NCBI GenBank assembly: GCA_020697475.1
Contig: JAJFMO010000133.1
Span: 1-8,210, forward strand
Reading direction: 5' to 3'
Origin: Paenibacillaceae bacterium
GTDB lineage: Bacteria; Bacillota; Bacilli; Paenibacillales; NBRC-103111
Length of the DNA stretch: 8,210 nucleotides
The position numbers and the translations under genes were made by a program. Below, one piece after another: positions 1-6,460 of this stretch (the stretch's first letter is position 1; every line of letters begins with the position of its first letter). Below the pieces are notes generated by a model, which searched no databases, was not told the DNA's origin, and saw nothing but the letters and a program-made list of their open reading frames with translations.

Positions 1-2
1 AT

Positions 3-1283
3 TCATGCAAACAAATTCCCCTCGTCATTGAATGACCAATCGTATGGTTCGGACACGACTTCGATATCGGGATGCCGCTTGGCTTCCTCCAGCAGGTTAA
101 CGGAAATCTCGATCTCGCCCAAATGGAGAGTATCGTGGATGCGGATCAGCCGGCATTTCGTGTAATCGAGAATGTTGCACGTCTTGACTGCCGCCTTGAT
201 CGCGTACCGGTCGTCGTCGAGCGTCGTCGCTTGCTTCGTCGGTGCGCACACCGTGGAAGTGAGCCCGTTGGCGTAGGTGCCCGGCCAATCCGTCTTGTCG
301 ACAAGCCGCCGAGTCGTGAAGTCCGCCGCGCCTACTCCGTTGGCGTTGCCATGGGACTCCGGAGTCAAATCGAGTACGACCATCTTGGACACGTCCGGCC
401 CCCCGTGCGCGTACGGGGTCGGATAGCGTCCGGTAATGTTTGGATCCATCCCGTCTCCGCTAATATTTTTGCCGATATAATCGATGACCAAAACGTCGAT
501 CTGATCGAACAAGAGCCTGGGCATTCGGGCTTTCGCATCGATCAACAGCAGCTTCTCGCGTTCTTCCACCTCTTGCGGAAGCAGCGTCTCGATCCGACAC
601 GTCTGATCGAAGGCGTTCTCTACCAGGGCGATGCAGAAGGCGATCGGCAGCTTATTCATCATGATGCGGGCCATCTTCGGGACGTTCTCCGCCATGTACT
701 TGAAGCCGAGTTGATGGCACGCCTCCGCCCCCTTCTGCTTGCCCAGGCCGATGGCGATCATCTTCATGATTCCGCTCTCGATCTCTCCGCGGAACGCCGT
801 GTGCGGTTTGACGCGGTTTATGACGACGATCGCGTCGGCTTCGGTCGCGGCAATCTTGTCGGCGTACACCGGCAACCCGTTCGGCAGTTCGTCCAGCTTG
901 ACGACTTCCATCGAGGAACGGATCGGCGCACCCATGGCGTCCTCGCTGACACCCAAGTGACGCAACACGTCGGCTTGTCCTTCGGCCGTTGCTCCGCCAT
1001 GGCTGCCCATACAAGGCACGATGAACGGCTTTGCCCCGGCTTGCTTCAGCGCGTCAATGACCGTCCGGGTCACCTCGGCGATATTCGCCACTCCGCGGCT
1101 GCCCACAGCCACAGCTACGTTCTGCCCGGGACGAATCCGCTCAAGCAATTCCGGTCGGCTGATCAATTGTGTGTGCAGAGCATCGCCGACGCGGTCGATC
1201 TTACTGCCATCGAACCTTTGGCGAATTTTCACCATCTGCGGGATCGGAATGTCCTTTAACATCTCCCTGATTACATCGTTCAT
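3..1283 (-). CDS. LarA-like (lactate racemase-domain, DUF2088) protein
   Basis: The 426-residue product looks like a member of the LarA family, nickel-pincer-dependent 2-hydroxyacid racemases and epimerases, and is close to LarA in length. An N-terminal LarA-like domain is seen at about residues 10-220. It has a GSHGG loop (His95) and a KPHT motif (His161) followed by Lys174, Lys182 and Lys184; these match in placement the two histidines and lysine that hold and serve the cofactor in LarA. A second alpha/beta domain follows from about 255 to 426. There is no signal peptide, so it should be cytoplasmic. The ATG overlaps the lacI stop (ATGA) and has a strong GGAGGAGG site 7 bases upstream, inside the lacI end, so the two genes are translationally coupled. 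The stop is TGA at 3-5. The substrate is unknown; a sugar acid or other 2-hydroxyacid is an inference from the LacI partner. No larB, larC or larE cofactor gene is in the window. Confidence 0.8.
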   Translation of the reverse strand: MNDVIREMLKDIPIPQMVKIRQRFDGSKIDRVGDALHTQLISRPELLERIRPGQNVAVAVGSRGVANIAEVTRTVIDALKQAGAKPFIVPCMGSHGGATAEGQADVLRHLGVSEDAMGAPIRSSMEVVKLDELPNGLPVYADKIAATEADAIVVINRVKPHTAFRGEIESGIMKMIAIGLGKQKGAEACHQLGFKYMAENVPKMARIMMNKLPIAFCIALVENAFDQTCRIETLLPQEVEEREKLLLIDAKARMPRLLFDQIDVLVIDYIGKNISGDGMDPNITGRYPTPYAHGGPDVSKMVVLDLTPESHGNANGVGAADFTTRRLVDKTDWPGTYANGLTSTVCAPTKQATTLDDDRYAIKAAVKTCNILDYTKCRLIRIHDTLHLGEIEISVNLLEEAKRHPDIEVVSEPYDWSFNDEGNLFA

Positions 1284-2317
1284 TCGTGTGCCTCCTCCAT
1301 GATATCCACCGATTTGTAGGGCGCAGCAGCGGATTGCCGTATGACCAGTTCCGCCCCGAGCAGAATCGTCTCGGCGATCGTCTCCTTCCGCCCGATCGCC
1401 TGGATCAACCGGCTCGCCCCTTCGCTGCTGATCAACTCAATCGGGCGACGGACGGTCGTAAGCGCAGGGGTCAAATAGGCAGAGAAATGATTGTCGTCAA
1501 ACCCGACGAGCGAAATATGCTCCGGCACTTTCAATCCTGCCTCCATACACGCTTTCATCGCTCCGAACGCCATATCGTCGTTGCTGCAAAATACGGCCGT
1601 CGGCCGCTCAGCCAGTCCGAGCAGCCGGCGCATAGCATCGTAACCGCTCTGCACATCGTAATTCCCGGCAACGCAAAAGTCCGGATTCAGTGGGATTTCA
1701 TGTTCCTGCATCGCCTTGGCGAACCCGTTCTTTCGGCGCGCCGCCGACTGAAAACCCGGTCGACCTTCGATGATCGCAATCTTGCGATGCCCAAGCCGAG
1801 CCAAATATTGCGCAGCGCTGTACGCCCCTTGCTCATCGTCCGCCAGTATGTTTAGCAACATCCCGTCGTCCACGCTGCGATTGAGCAGAACAAGCGGAAT
1901 ATGCTTAGTTGTTACCGCATCAATAAACCGTTGATCGTCCGCGCTTTGACTCATCAAGATAATGCCGTCGAAGCTTTTATTCGTAATTTTTCCAAAATCG
2001 GGGTAATCGTCAATTCCTTTAATCACAAGGTTGTAGTCCGGCGGAATCGCCCGATGGGCGCCTCTGACCGTCTCGAAGAAGAACGTCGACGATGTCCCCG
2101 AGGTCAACGTCGAGAAGAATAATCCAATGTTATAGGAGCGGTCGAGTACAAGGCTCTTGGCGCTTAAATTCGGCGAGTAGTTCAACCGATCTGCGATCTC
2201 CCGAATGCGATGCTTCGTCTCCCGGTTAATCAACGGGCTGTCGTTGAGCGCCCGGGACACCGTCGTATGCGATACTCGGGCAAGCTTCGCGATATCCTTA
2301 ATTGTAGTAGCGGTCAT
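1280..2317 (-). CDS. LacI-family transcriptional regulator
   Basis: This is a full-length (345 aa) LacI/GalR repressor-type regulator. The N-terminal helix-turn-helix (residues 5-26, with IKDIAKLARVSHTTVSRALN) is followed by the hinge region (about 46-58) and a periplasmic-binding-protein-like effector domain (about 62-330). Family landmarks in that domain are ADDEQGAY (159-166), the CSNDDMAFG stretch (244-252) and VGFDD (271-275). The ATG is preceded by GAGGTGG at a normal distance. It is the first gene of a two-gene operon with the LarA-like gene, which suggests that the effector is the substrate or product of that enzyme; this is inference. A LacI-type half-palindrome lies in its own promoter spacer, suggesting autoregulation. 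The ligand cannot be read from sequence: the binding domain resembles those for sugars, but no specificity residue was recognised. Confidence 0.93.
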   Translation of the reverse strand: MTATTIKDIAKLARVSHTTVSRALNDSPLINRETKHRIREIADRLNYSPNLSAKSLVLDRSYNIGLFFSTLTSGTSSTFFFETVRGAHRAIPPDYNLVIKGIDDYPDFGKITNKSFDGIILMSQSADDQRFIDAVTTKHIPLVLLNRSVDDGMLLNILADDEQGAYSAAQYLARLGHRKIAIIEGRPGFQSAARRKNGFAKAMQEHEIPLNPDFCVAGNYDVQSGYDAMRRLLGLAERPTAVFCSNDDMAFGAMKACMEAGLKVPEHISLVGFDDNHFSAYLTPALTTVRRPIELISSEGASRLIQAIGRKETIAETILLGAELVIRQSAAAPYKSVDIMEEAHE

Positions 2318-2339
2318 CCTACCACCTCACCAACAACAT

Positions 2340-2368
2340 AACATATTTCTGCACACGTTAACAGTCCA
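2340..2368 (-). promoter_or_regulatory. Predicted sigma-A promoter of the lacI-larA-like operon
   Basis: On the minus strand TGGACT (2368-2363) and TATGTT (2345-2340) are separated by exactly 17 bases; each box matches its consensus at 4 of 6 positions. Transcription would start near 2333, about 16 bases before the lacI ATG. The site is squeezed between the terminator of the upstream gene (2375-2405) and lacI, the only space available for a promoter. Confidence 0.5.
2350..2363 (-). promoter_or_regulatory. Candidate LacI-family operator
   Basis: The minus-strand 14-mer TGTTAACGTGTGCA matches the general LacI/CcpA pattern TGNAANCGNTTNCA at 8 of its 10 fixed positions, including the outer TG/CA and the central CG. 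It lies in the spacer between the predicted -35 and -10 boxes of lacI, the expected place for a repressor that blocks polymerase. The inner parts of the half-sites are not symmetric, so this is a moderate call. A CcpA (cre) site is the other possibility. Confidence 0.45.
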
Positions 2369-2374
2369 TTGGGC

Positions 2375-2405
2375 AAAAAAAGATCCTCCGCGCATCGGAA
2401 GATCT
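2375..2405 (-). terminator. Intrinsic terminator after the 198-aa gene
   Basis: In the minus-strand RNA a 10-bp stem (AGAUCUUCCG with CGGAGGAUCU, one G-U pair) with a 5-base loop runs directly into a run of U residues (2375-2380). It lies about 50 bases after the TAG of the 198-residue gene and insulates it from lacI. Confidence 0.85.
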
Positions 2406-2455
2406 TGAGCCTCATTATTATACTCGAAATCGTTCCTTCCGAACATCGTCCGACC

Positions 2456-3052
2456 CTACACCTCCAACAGCAGCATTTCTTGCCTGAGCTCGGACAGCCT
2501 GAGCTTGCTCCGCTCGATCGCCTCAGCGTTGTTCCCTTCAATCGCCTCGTGCAGCACAGCCAGCTCGTAATCGAGCTCCAGCCGCAGCACCGGAATCCTC
2601 TCCTCCGCCCGCTTTGAGCGGAAAGCGCGGATCATCTCCTCGGCTGTGACGGGATGATCTTTCTCGAACAAGATCTTGTGCTCGACTCCGGAAATCTCCA
2701 CCATCCGGATAATTTCTCCGAACATGATGTTCTCAATTAAAATTTGCCGGTCCTTGAACCGCTTGACGATGGCATGCCCCCGCGTATCGCCGATCATCTT
2801 CTCCATTAGTTCGGCGAGCCGTTCGTCCTTAAAGCAGTAGCTGCCGACCATCTTGTAGCGTTCGCCCAGCCTCTGAAACTTCAGCTTGATCAACTTGCGC
2901 CCGGAACGAATGGAGATAATAAATTGTTGGTCGCTTTCATTCCAATATAAGGAATACCCCTCCTGGATGAGCGCCTTTATAAAATTACGGATTTGCCGAC
3001 GATCGAACCGAAGCTCCAGGTTGCAGTATTCCACTTCGTAGCTTTTGCTCAC
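2456..3052 (-). CDS. Conserved-looking protein of unknown function, 198 aa
   Basis: I do not recognise a named family. The product is a charged, soluble protein with no signal peptide or membrane segment. The first half (about 1-75) reads as alternating beta strands and a helix. The middle (about 75-125) contains a KMIGDTRGHAIVKRF stretch and an IMFGEIIRMVEI stretch. The last 60 residues are strongly helical and charged and end in LRLSELRQEMLLLEV, compatible with a coiled coil or a protein contact surface. The start is GTG at 3052-3050, chosen because AAGGGAGG lies 7 bases upstream; no better start is visible. As far as I recall, similar short proteins in Paenibacillus genomes carry an automatic label of 'non-ribosomal peptide synthetase module', but nothing here resembles an NRPS domain. 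It appears to be transcribed alone, with its own terminator. Confidence 0.75.
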   Translation of the reverse strand: MSKSYEVEYCNLELRFDRRQIRNFIKALIQEGYSLYWNESDQQFIISIRSGRKLIKLKFQRLGERYKMVGSYCFKDERLAELMEKMIGDTRGHAIVKRFKDRQILIENIMFGEIIRMVEISGVEHKILFEKDHPVTAEEMIRAFRSKRAEERIPVLRLELDYELAVLHEAIEGNNAEAIERSKLRLSELRQEMLLLEV

Positions 3053-3099
3053 GGCAATTCCTCCCTTATAGAGTCAAGCAGACAACTCTTCTTATCCAT

Positions 3100-3128
3100 A
3101 TCTTATTATGAATTGTATGTTTTAGCAA
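3100..3128 (-). promoter_or_regulatory. Weak candidate promoter for the 198-aa gene
   Basis: On the minus strand TTGCTA (3128-3123) and TAAGAT (3105-3100) are 17 bases apart, each matching 4 of 6 consensus positions. They lie about 50 bases before the GTG start, within an AT-rich stretch. Other A/T-rich hexamers nearby (CATAAT, TATGGA) could equally be the -10 box. Confidence 0.3.
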
Positions 3129-3152
3129 CTTGGTTTATTGTCGTTTTTATAT

Positions 3153-3209
3153 AAAAAAACCCTGCAAAGCCGTGGCTTCCGCTACTGTCGAAAGATGGGC
3201 TCTGCAAGG
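3153..3209 (-). terminator. Long intrinsic terminator after the stalk-domain gene
   Basis: The minus-strand RNA forms a continuous 12-bp stem (CCUUGCAGAGCC at 3209-3198 with GGCUUUGCAGGG at 3171-3160, two G-U pairs), immediately followed by seven U residues (3159-3153). The 26-base insert between the arms folds again (CUUUCG with CGGAAG, 6 bp), so the hairpin is a long two-tier structure. It begins about 30 bases after the TGA of the upstream gene. Confidence 0.88.
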
Positions 3210-3239
3210 CCGTCGAAACTTGTCGAACGCCTTGGATTG

Positions 3240-4145
3240 TCAGTAATTATCGTCGATTGCGTTGTTGTCCAGATTGAGCGTTCCGGTCGTGGAATACGTC
3301 CATGTCCCATCGCTGTTGCGCAGCAAACGGATCTGGTAGCCAATAAACTGATGGTTCGAATATTCGCACAGAAATTCGTATTCATCGGGCTTGGTGAGAG
3401 CTTTGATGTGTTGGACGGTCAAAGTGGCGACCTTGCCCCCGGAGACGTAGTTGTAACTGAACAGCGACTTCAAATATTTCAACTTGTCCGGGTTCGTCTC
3501 GCCGACGACGACCGGTTCGTCCAGCAGCTCCATCTTCGGTTGTACGCTTCCCCAGACAAGCTTCATCTGATCAATGGATATGTACATATCCTTCGTGATC
3601 TTGTCTTGAGTAAGCTTTACATCAGCCAAACCCATACCCATCGGCTGAAGGTCGTTCGCCAGCAAAAAGAGAGAACCGCGATACTGGGTGGCAAGCACCG
3701 GGTACGTTTTGCCCATATACGTCACTTTATAGCGAACCATCGTACCGAGTAAAATGGTGTCCGGGATTTTGCTCTTATCGATGGTAATGGTCGAAGGCGC
3801 GGAAGGAACGACGGATCCTCCCGAAGTTCCCACCGGTTCGGGTGGCGAGGAAACGCCGCCTCCGGAACCGGAGGCTTGGTTCGACTTGCTGGTTACGACG
3901 ATCGATTTCGTGCCTTCCTGCCATTCGATGCCCGCCCCGAGCAACGTACCGAGTTCGCGAACCGGCAAGTAACTGTCGTTCTCATAACTTAGAGGCGGAT
4001 CTTTCAATGCCGTCGGTTTCCCGTCGACGATCAACTGGAAGTCGGGACGCAAGTATGCTGTCACTTGCTTCAAACCGTCGTCCGCAAACACCCCTGTCGT
4101 AAAAGCTAAACTGAACGCTGCGGTCAACCATAACGCTTTCTTCAT
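3240..4145 (-). CDS. Secreted stalk-domain (copper amine oxidase N-terminal domain-like) protein
   Basis: This 301-residue exported protein has three parts. A signal peptide (1-21, cleavage likely after VFA) is followed by a copper-amine-oxidase N-terminal, stalk-like domain (about 34-86). That domain has its usual signature: LIVDGKP, then YLPVRELGTLLGAGIEW (59-75) and KSIVV. A Gly/Ser/Pro linker (87-118) leads to a C-terminal region (about 120-301) that I cannot assign; it reads as beta-rich with one central helix (about 219-230). Despite the domain name this is not an amine oxidase: the catalytic domain is absent, and in Bacillales this module is common in envelope proteins. The ATG is preceded by AGGGGG about 12 bases upstream, a rather long spacing. 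Neighbours on both sides are separated by terminators, so the gene is probably monocistronic. A role at the cell surface is likely; the ligand is unknown. Confidence 0.82.
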   Translation of the reverse strand: MKKALWLTAAFSLAFTTGVFADDGLKQVTAYLRPDFQLIVDGKPTALKDPPLSYENDSYLPVRELGTLLGAGIEWQEGTKSIVVTSKSNQASGSGGGVSSPPEPVGTSGGSVVPSAPSTITIDKSKIPDTILLGTMVRYKVTYMGKTYPVLATQYRGSLFLLANDLQPMGMGLADVKLTQDKITKDMYISIDQMKLVWGSVQPKMELLDEPVVVGETNPDKLKYLKSLFSYNYVSGGKVATLTVQHIKALTKPDEYEFLCEYSNHQFIGYQIRLLRNSDGTWTYSTTGTLNLDNNAIDDNY

Positions 4146-4243
4146 GTTGCTTTTTTCCCCCTGTCTCTTTTGACGCTATTACCGTGTTTATCGACATTTC
4201 CGGAGGAAAAGTTTAATGAAACTCCACAAAGCTTATATATTCG

Positions 4244-4299
4244 AAAAAGGGGCACCTCCCCACCAACGGCCACGGCCGTTTACCGGGTTGATGCCCCTT
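4244..4299 (-). terminator. Intrinsic terminator after the serine hydrolase gene
   Basis: In the minus-strand RNA AAGGGGCA (4299-4292) pairs with UGCCCCUU (4254-4247), and the pairing runs into further U residues (to 4244). The space between the arms holds a second GC-rich hairpin (ACGGCC with GGCCGU around 4265-4280). The structure lies 26 bases beyond the TAA of the hydrolase gene. Confidence 0.82.
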
Positions 4300-4324
4300 A
4301 TTGTTCGTGAATGGATAAACTTCT

Positions 4325-5563
4325 TTAAGGTTTGACCGTACTTGGCGTGGATGTATTCCCCGAAGGATCGGATGTCTGGGCAAATTGCGCGATCTTCGTG
4401 TTCAGCTGCTTTTGCCCGTCCGGATTTTCCTTGATCGCCTTGTCGGATACGATCGAAGCGACCACATTGTTTACAATAAAATTATCCGAGAAGAAGGCGT
4501 CCTCCATGTTATTGCCGGTAATGGCGATCACCAGATTGTACTTGGGAATGACCGCTATGCGCTGCCCGCCGGAGCCGATCGCCGAATATATCTCATTGTC
4601 GATATGAATATCGTCTTTCTGGTTGAGCGCCCTCATCCACCAGAAGAACCCGTAACCGCGTTTGTCCCCTTCTTTGGACTCCTGCACCATATAAGGAGCG
4701 ATCGATTGACTCACCCAGTCTTTGGGCACGATCTGTTTGCCGTCCCAGACGCCGTCATGCAGGTACAGATAGCCGAATTTGGCCATCTCGCGGGTGGTCA
4801 TATGAATTCCCCACGCTCCGTTCGTAACGCCCGACGGATCGGTCGCCCAATCGACATCCTTGATCCCCAGCGGTTGGAACAGCTTGCGATTCGCGTAGTC
4901 GGACAGCGGTTCGCCCACCAGTTTCTCCAACGCCGATCCTGCCAGTACCGCATCTCCGTTGCTGTAGGTATATACTTTGCCCGGCACATCGTCGAGCGGC
5001 TGACTGATAACGTATTGAGGCCAGACTTGGGTCGCCATCATTCTGTTGGTTGAATATTCGTTATCGTTGTTCCAATGAATCGACGACGTCATCGTCAACA
5101 ATTCGCCGATCGTAATCTGGCGTCGCATTTCGTTCGTGTTGAACGCAATCCAATCCGGAAAAATATCATAGAGCGTCTGGGTCAACCCCTTAACCTTGCC
5201 TTCATCCATGGCAATGCCTGTCAGTGCCGAAGTGACGCTCTTGGTTGCAGAGAAAATATGCTGTTTCGCATCTTTGTTCAAATCTTGGTTGTAAGCTTCG
5301 GCTACCAGATAGCCGTTGCGGGTGACAACAATGCTGTGCATATGCTGTCCTTCCAATTGATCGAATAAGCCGGCCAATACCTCCGACTTCATTCCTTGCT
5401 TCTCGGGAGTCGACGTATGCCAGTCATCCGTGGGCCAATAATCAGGCCCTTTCAATACCGCTGCATGAGTGACGAACACCATGATGCCGGCAACAATCCC
5501 TAAAGAAACAACCGTATAAAAGATGCCCCATTTCCATCCGATGCCTTTCCTGCTTTTCTTCAT
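4325..5563 (-). CDS. Membrane-anchored beta-lactamase-fold serine hydrolase
   Basis: The 412-residue product belongs to the class C beta-lactamase / penicillin-binding-protein-like hydrolase superfamily (beta-lactamase-related, COG1680 type). A basic N-terminus and a hydrophobic segment (about 12-36) form a signal anchor, so the enzyme faces the outside. The catalytic SxxK motif is SATK (Ser105, Lys108), the second motif is YSN (Tyr200-Ser201-Asn202), and a GSGG motif (330-333) takes the place of the KTG/HxG box. The domain ends near 375 and is followed by a Ser/Thr/Pro-rich tail (397-412). The family includes esterases, D-amino-acid peptidases, 6-aminohexanoate-dimer hydrolases and penicillin-binding proteins. 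The wide YSN/GSGG pattern fits an esterase or amidase better than a resistance beta-lactamase, but the substrate is not known. The start is ATG with AGGAG about 12 bases upstream. Confidence 0.88.
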   Translation of the reverse strand: MKKSRKGIGWKWGIFYTVVSLGIVAGIMVFVTHAAVLKGPDYWPTDDWHTSTPEKQGMKSEVLAGLFDQLEGQHMHSIVVTRNGYLVAEAYNQDLNKDAKQHIFSATKSVTSALTGIAMDEGKVKGLTQTLYDIFPDWIAFNTNEMRRQITIGELLTMTSSIHWNNDNEYSTNRMMATQVWPQYVISQPLDDVPGKVYTYSNGDAVLAGSALEKLVGEPLSDYANRKLFQPLGIKDVDWATDPSGVTNGAWGIHMTTREMAKFGYLYLHDGVWDGKQIVPKDWVSQSIAPYMVQESKEGDKRGYGFFWWMRALNQKDDIHIDNEIYSAIGSGGQRIAVIPKYNLVIAITGNNMEDAFFSDNFIVNNVVASIVSDKAIKENPDGQKQLNTKIAQFAQTSDPSGNTSTPSTVKP

Positions 5564-5812
5564 AACGGTCTTATTCTCCTATGTTCTGTATTCGCCCAAC
5601 CTGCTTGTTAGCATGTCGAAATAAAGCAAATTTATTCCTTTCACGTCTACACGCTATTATATACTAGTTTACTAAGCTTAAAGTTGCATTAGGAAAATAT
5701 GAATTTTTTATTAACTGTGGTAAATGTTGTCCATCCGGACATACTAACATTCGGTTTCACCCGCGGCGCGCCCGCTCGCGTGCCGACTCTAACGGAAAGT
5801 AGGCGATAAGCC
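5564..5812. other. Divergent intergenic region
   Basis: This 249-base stretch separates the leftward serine hydrolase from the rightward His-rich gene. The hydrolase side is AT-rich and holds a TATAAT box (5656-5661). The middle holds nested inverted repeats: AATGTT (5723-5728) with AACATT (5746-5751), and inside them TGTCC (5728-5732) with GGACA (5737-5741). The last 50 bases are very GC-rich (5760-5787, rich in CG steps). No convincing plus-strand promoter for the His-rich gene could be fixed; CATACT (5740-5745) is the only -10-like hexamer, without a good -35. Confidence 0.6.
5656..5684 (-). promoter_or_regulatory. Candidate promoter of the serine hydrolase gene
   Basis: A perfect -10 box TATAAT is read on the minus strand at 5661-5656. 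The -35 region 17 bases upstream (ACTTTA, 5684-5679) is poor; TTTAAG with a 15-base spacer is an alternative. The transcript would start near 5649, giving a leader of about 85 bases. Confidence 0.4.
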
Positions 5813-6310
5813 TTGAACAAACATTGGGTTAAATCGATCGTCGCAGGCGCTCTGACCGTCGCCGTCGGCTTCGGTGTCGGGACATTCCCGACCGCTCACC
5901 ACACCGCGCATGCATCCGCCGAGTTTCAAGTTTCTATGCATCCCGACGTCGACAAAGCATGGACGGATAAGCAAGATAAAGTACCGCGCATCGTCGCTGA
6001 ATCGGCAGGCGCCCTTGGGCTTGCCCCCGACGATTTGTTGAAGCAATTGAAGCAAGGAAGCAGCATTGCCGACGTGGCCAAGGGCAAAGGGGTCAGCGAG
6101 GAGCAATTGGTGCAGAAGCTGATGGAAGTCCGGATCGCTAACTTGGACGAAGCGATTAACAACGGCAAGTTGACCGCGGAGCAGGCTTCCGACATCAAAC
6201 GGCGAATGACCGACCATCTGACCGCAGCAATCCAGACGAAGGGAATTCCGAAGCACAAACACAAGCATGGCCATCACCATCACCAACATAAAGAGAAGAA
6301 GGAAGAATAA
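5813..6310 (+). CDS. Secreted small protein with histidine-rich C-terminus
   Basis: The 165-residue product has an export signal (about 1-34; Lys-rich start, hydrophobic 8-24, cleavage near AHA-S). The mature body is helical (about 55-140). Its middle section SIADVAKGKGVSEEQLVQKL (84-103), followed by LDEAINNGKLTAEQASDI, resembles the helical repeats seen in DUF2680-type secreted proteins of Gram-positive bacteria. The tail (147-165) carries eight histidines in 12 residues (148-159), then a KEKKEE end, which suggests binding of divalent metal such as Ni, Zn or Cu; this is inference. The start is TTG at 5813, supported by the signal peptide that follows at once; the ribosome site is poor (AGGCGA about 7 bases upstream). 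It ends in a strong terminator and is monocistronic. A metal buffer in the wall or a chaperone-like role are both open. Confidence 0.82.
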   Translation: MNKHWVKSIVAGALTVAVGFGVGTFPTAHHTAHASAEFQVSMHPDVDKAWTDKQDKVPRIVAESAGALGLAPDDLLKQLKQGSSIADVAKGKGVSEEQLVQKLMEVRIANLDEAINNGKLTAEQASDIKRRMTDHLTAAIQTKGIPKHKHKHGHHHHQHKEKKEE

Positions 6311-6323
6311 TTTTCCCTCGACA

Positions 6324-6359
6324 CCGTCCGCTCGCAAGCGGGCGGTTTTTTATTTTTTT
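6324..6359 (+). terminator. Intrinsic terminator after the His-rich gene
   Basis: A 9-bp stem (CCGTCCGCT at 6324-6332 with AGCGGGCGG at 6337-6345, one G-U pair) has a CGCA loop and is followed by six T, an A and seven T. It lies 13 bases after the TAA and points rightward only; there is no T-run on the other side. Confidence 0.93.
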
Positions 6360-6384
6360 CATCTTAAGGCGGCTATTCACATAA

Positions 6385-6413
6385 TTGACATGATTATATA
6401 GTATAAAGAGAAT
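6385..6413 (+). promoter_or_regulatory. Predicted sigma-A promoter of the SLH-cytochrome gene
   Basis: A perfect -35 box TTGACA (6385-6390) is followed 17 bases later by GAGAAT (6408-6413), which matches TATAAT at 4 of 6 positions. TATAAA at 6402-6407 is a better -10 hexamer but is only 11 bases from TTGACA, so it would need a different and poor -35 box. The start would be near 6420, leaving a leader of about 40 bases. Confidence 0.55.
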
Positions 6414-6416
6414 CGG

Positions 6417-6437
6417 AGAACGTTCTTCCTTGAACGT
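6417..6437 (+). promoter_or_regulatory. Palindrome and extra half-site at the cytochrome transcription start
   Basis: AGAACGTTCT (6417-6426) is a perfect 10-bp palindrome and is followed by a further GAACGT (6432-6437). The same bases can be read as an RNA hairpin, ACGUUC (6420-6425), loop UUCCUU, GAACGU. The location at the predicted start of transcription suits either a repressor site or a 5' leader hairpin. No known regulator motif was recognised. Confidence 0.35.
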
Positions 6438-6460
6438 AATAAAAACGGGGTGAGAGAAAG

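Noticed and set aside
72..1259. 395-codon open frame on the plus strand opposite the LarA-like gene
   Set aside because: The translation is Arg/His/Asp-rich with no domain, has no ribosome site, and is fully antisense to a gene with clear family motifs. It is a shadow frame.
3138..3752. 204-codon plus-strand open frame opposite the stalk-domain gene
   Set aside because: It would start within the terminator hairpin and is antisense to a gene with signal peptide and stalk motif; no start signal of its own.
3240..4145. Copper amine oxidase enzyme
   Set aside because: Only the N-terminal stalk-like domain is present; the catalytic domain with the topaquinone tyrosine and copper histidines is missing.
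4209..4224. Inverted repeat AGTTT-AATG-AAACT upstream of the stalk-domain gene
   Set aside because: Only 5-bp arms in an AT-rich stretch with no promoter that I could place; too short to support a regulatory call.
4325..5563. Antibiotic-resistance beta-lactamase
   Set aside because: The SxxK and YSN motifs fit the fold, but the third motif is GSGG rather than KTG, the protein is a membrane-anchored COG1680-type hydrolase, and no resistance context is present.
5789..6337. 182-codon minus-strand open frame over the His-rich gene
   Set aside because: It begins inside the rightward terminator, and its hydrophobic stretch is the reverse complement of the His-rich tail.
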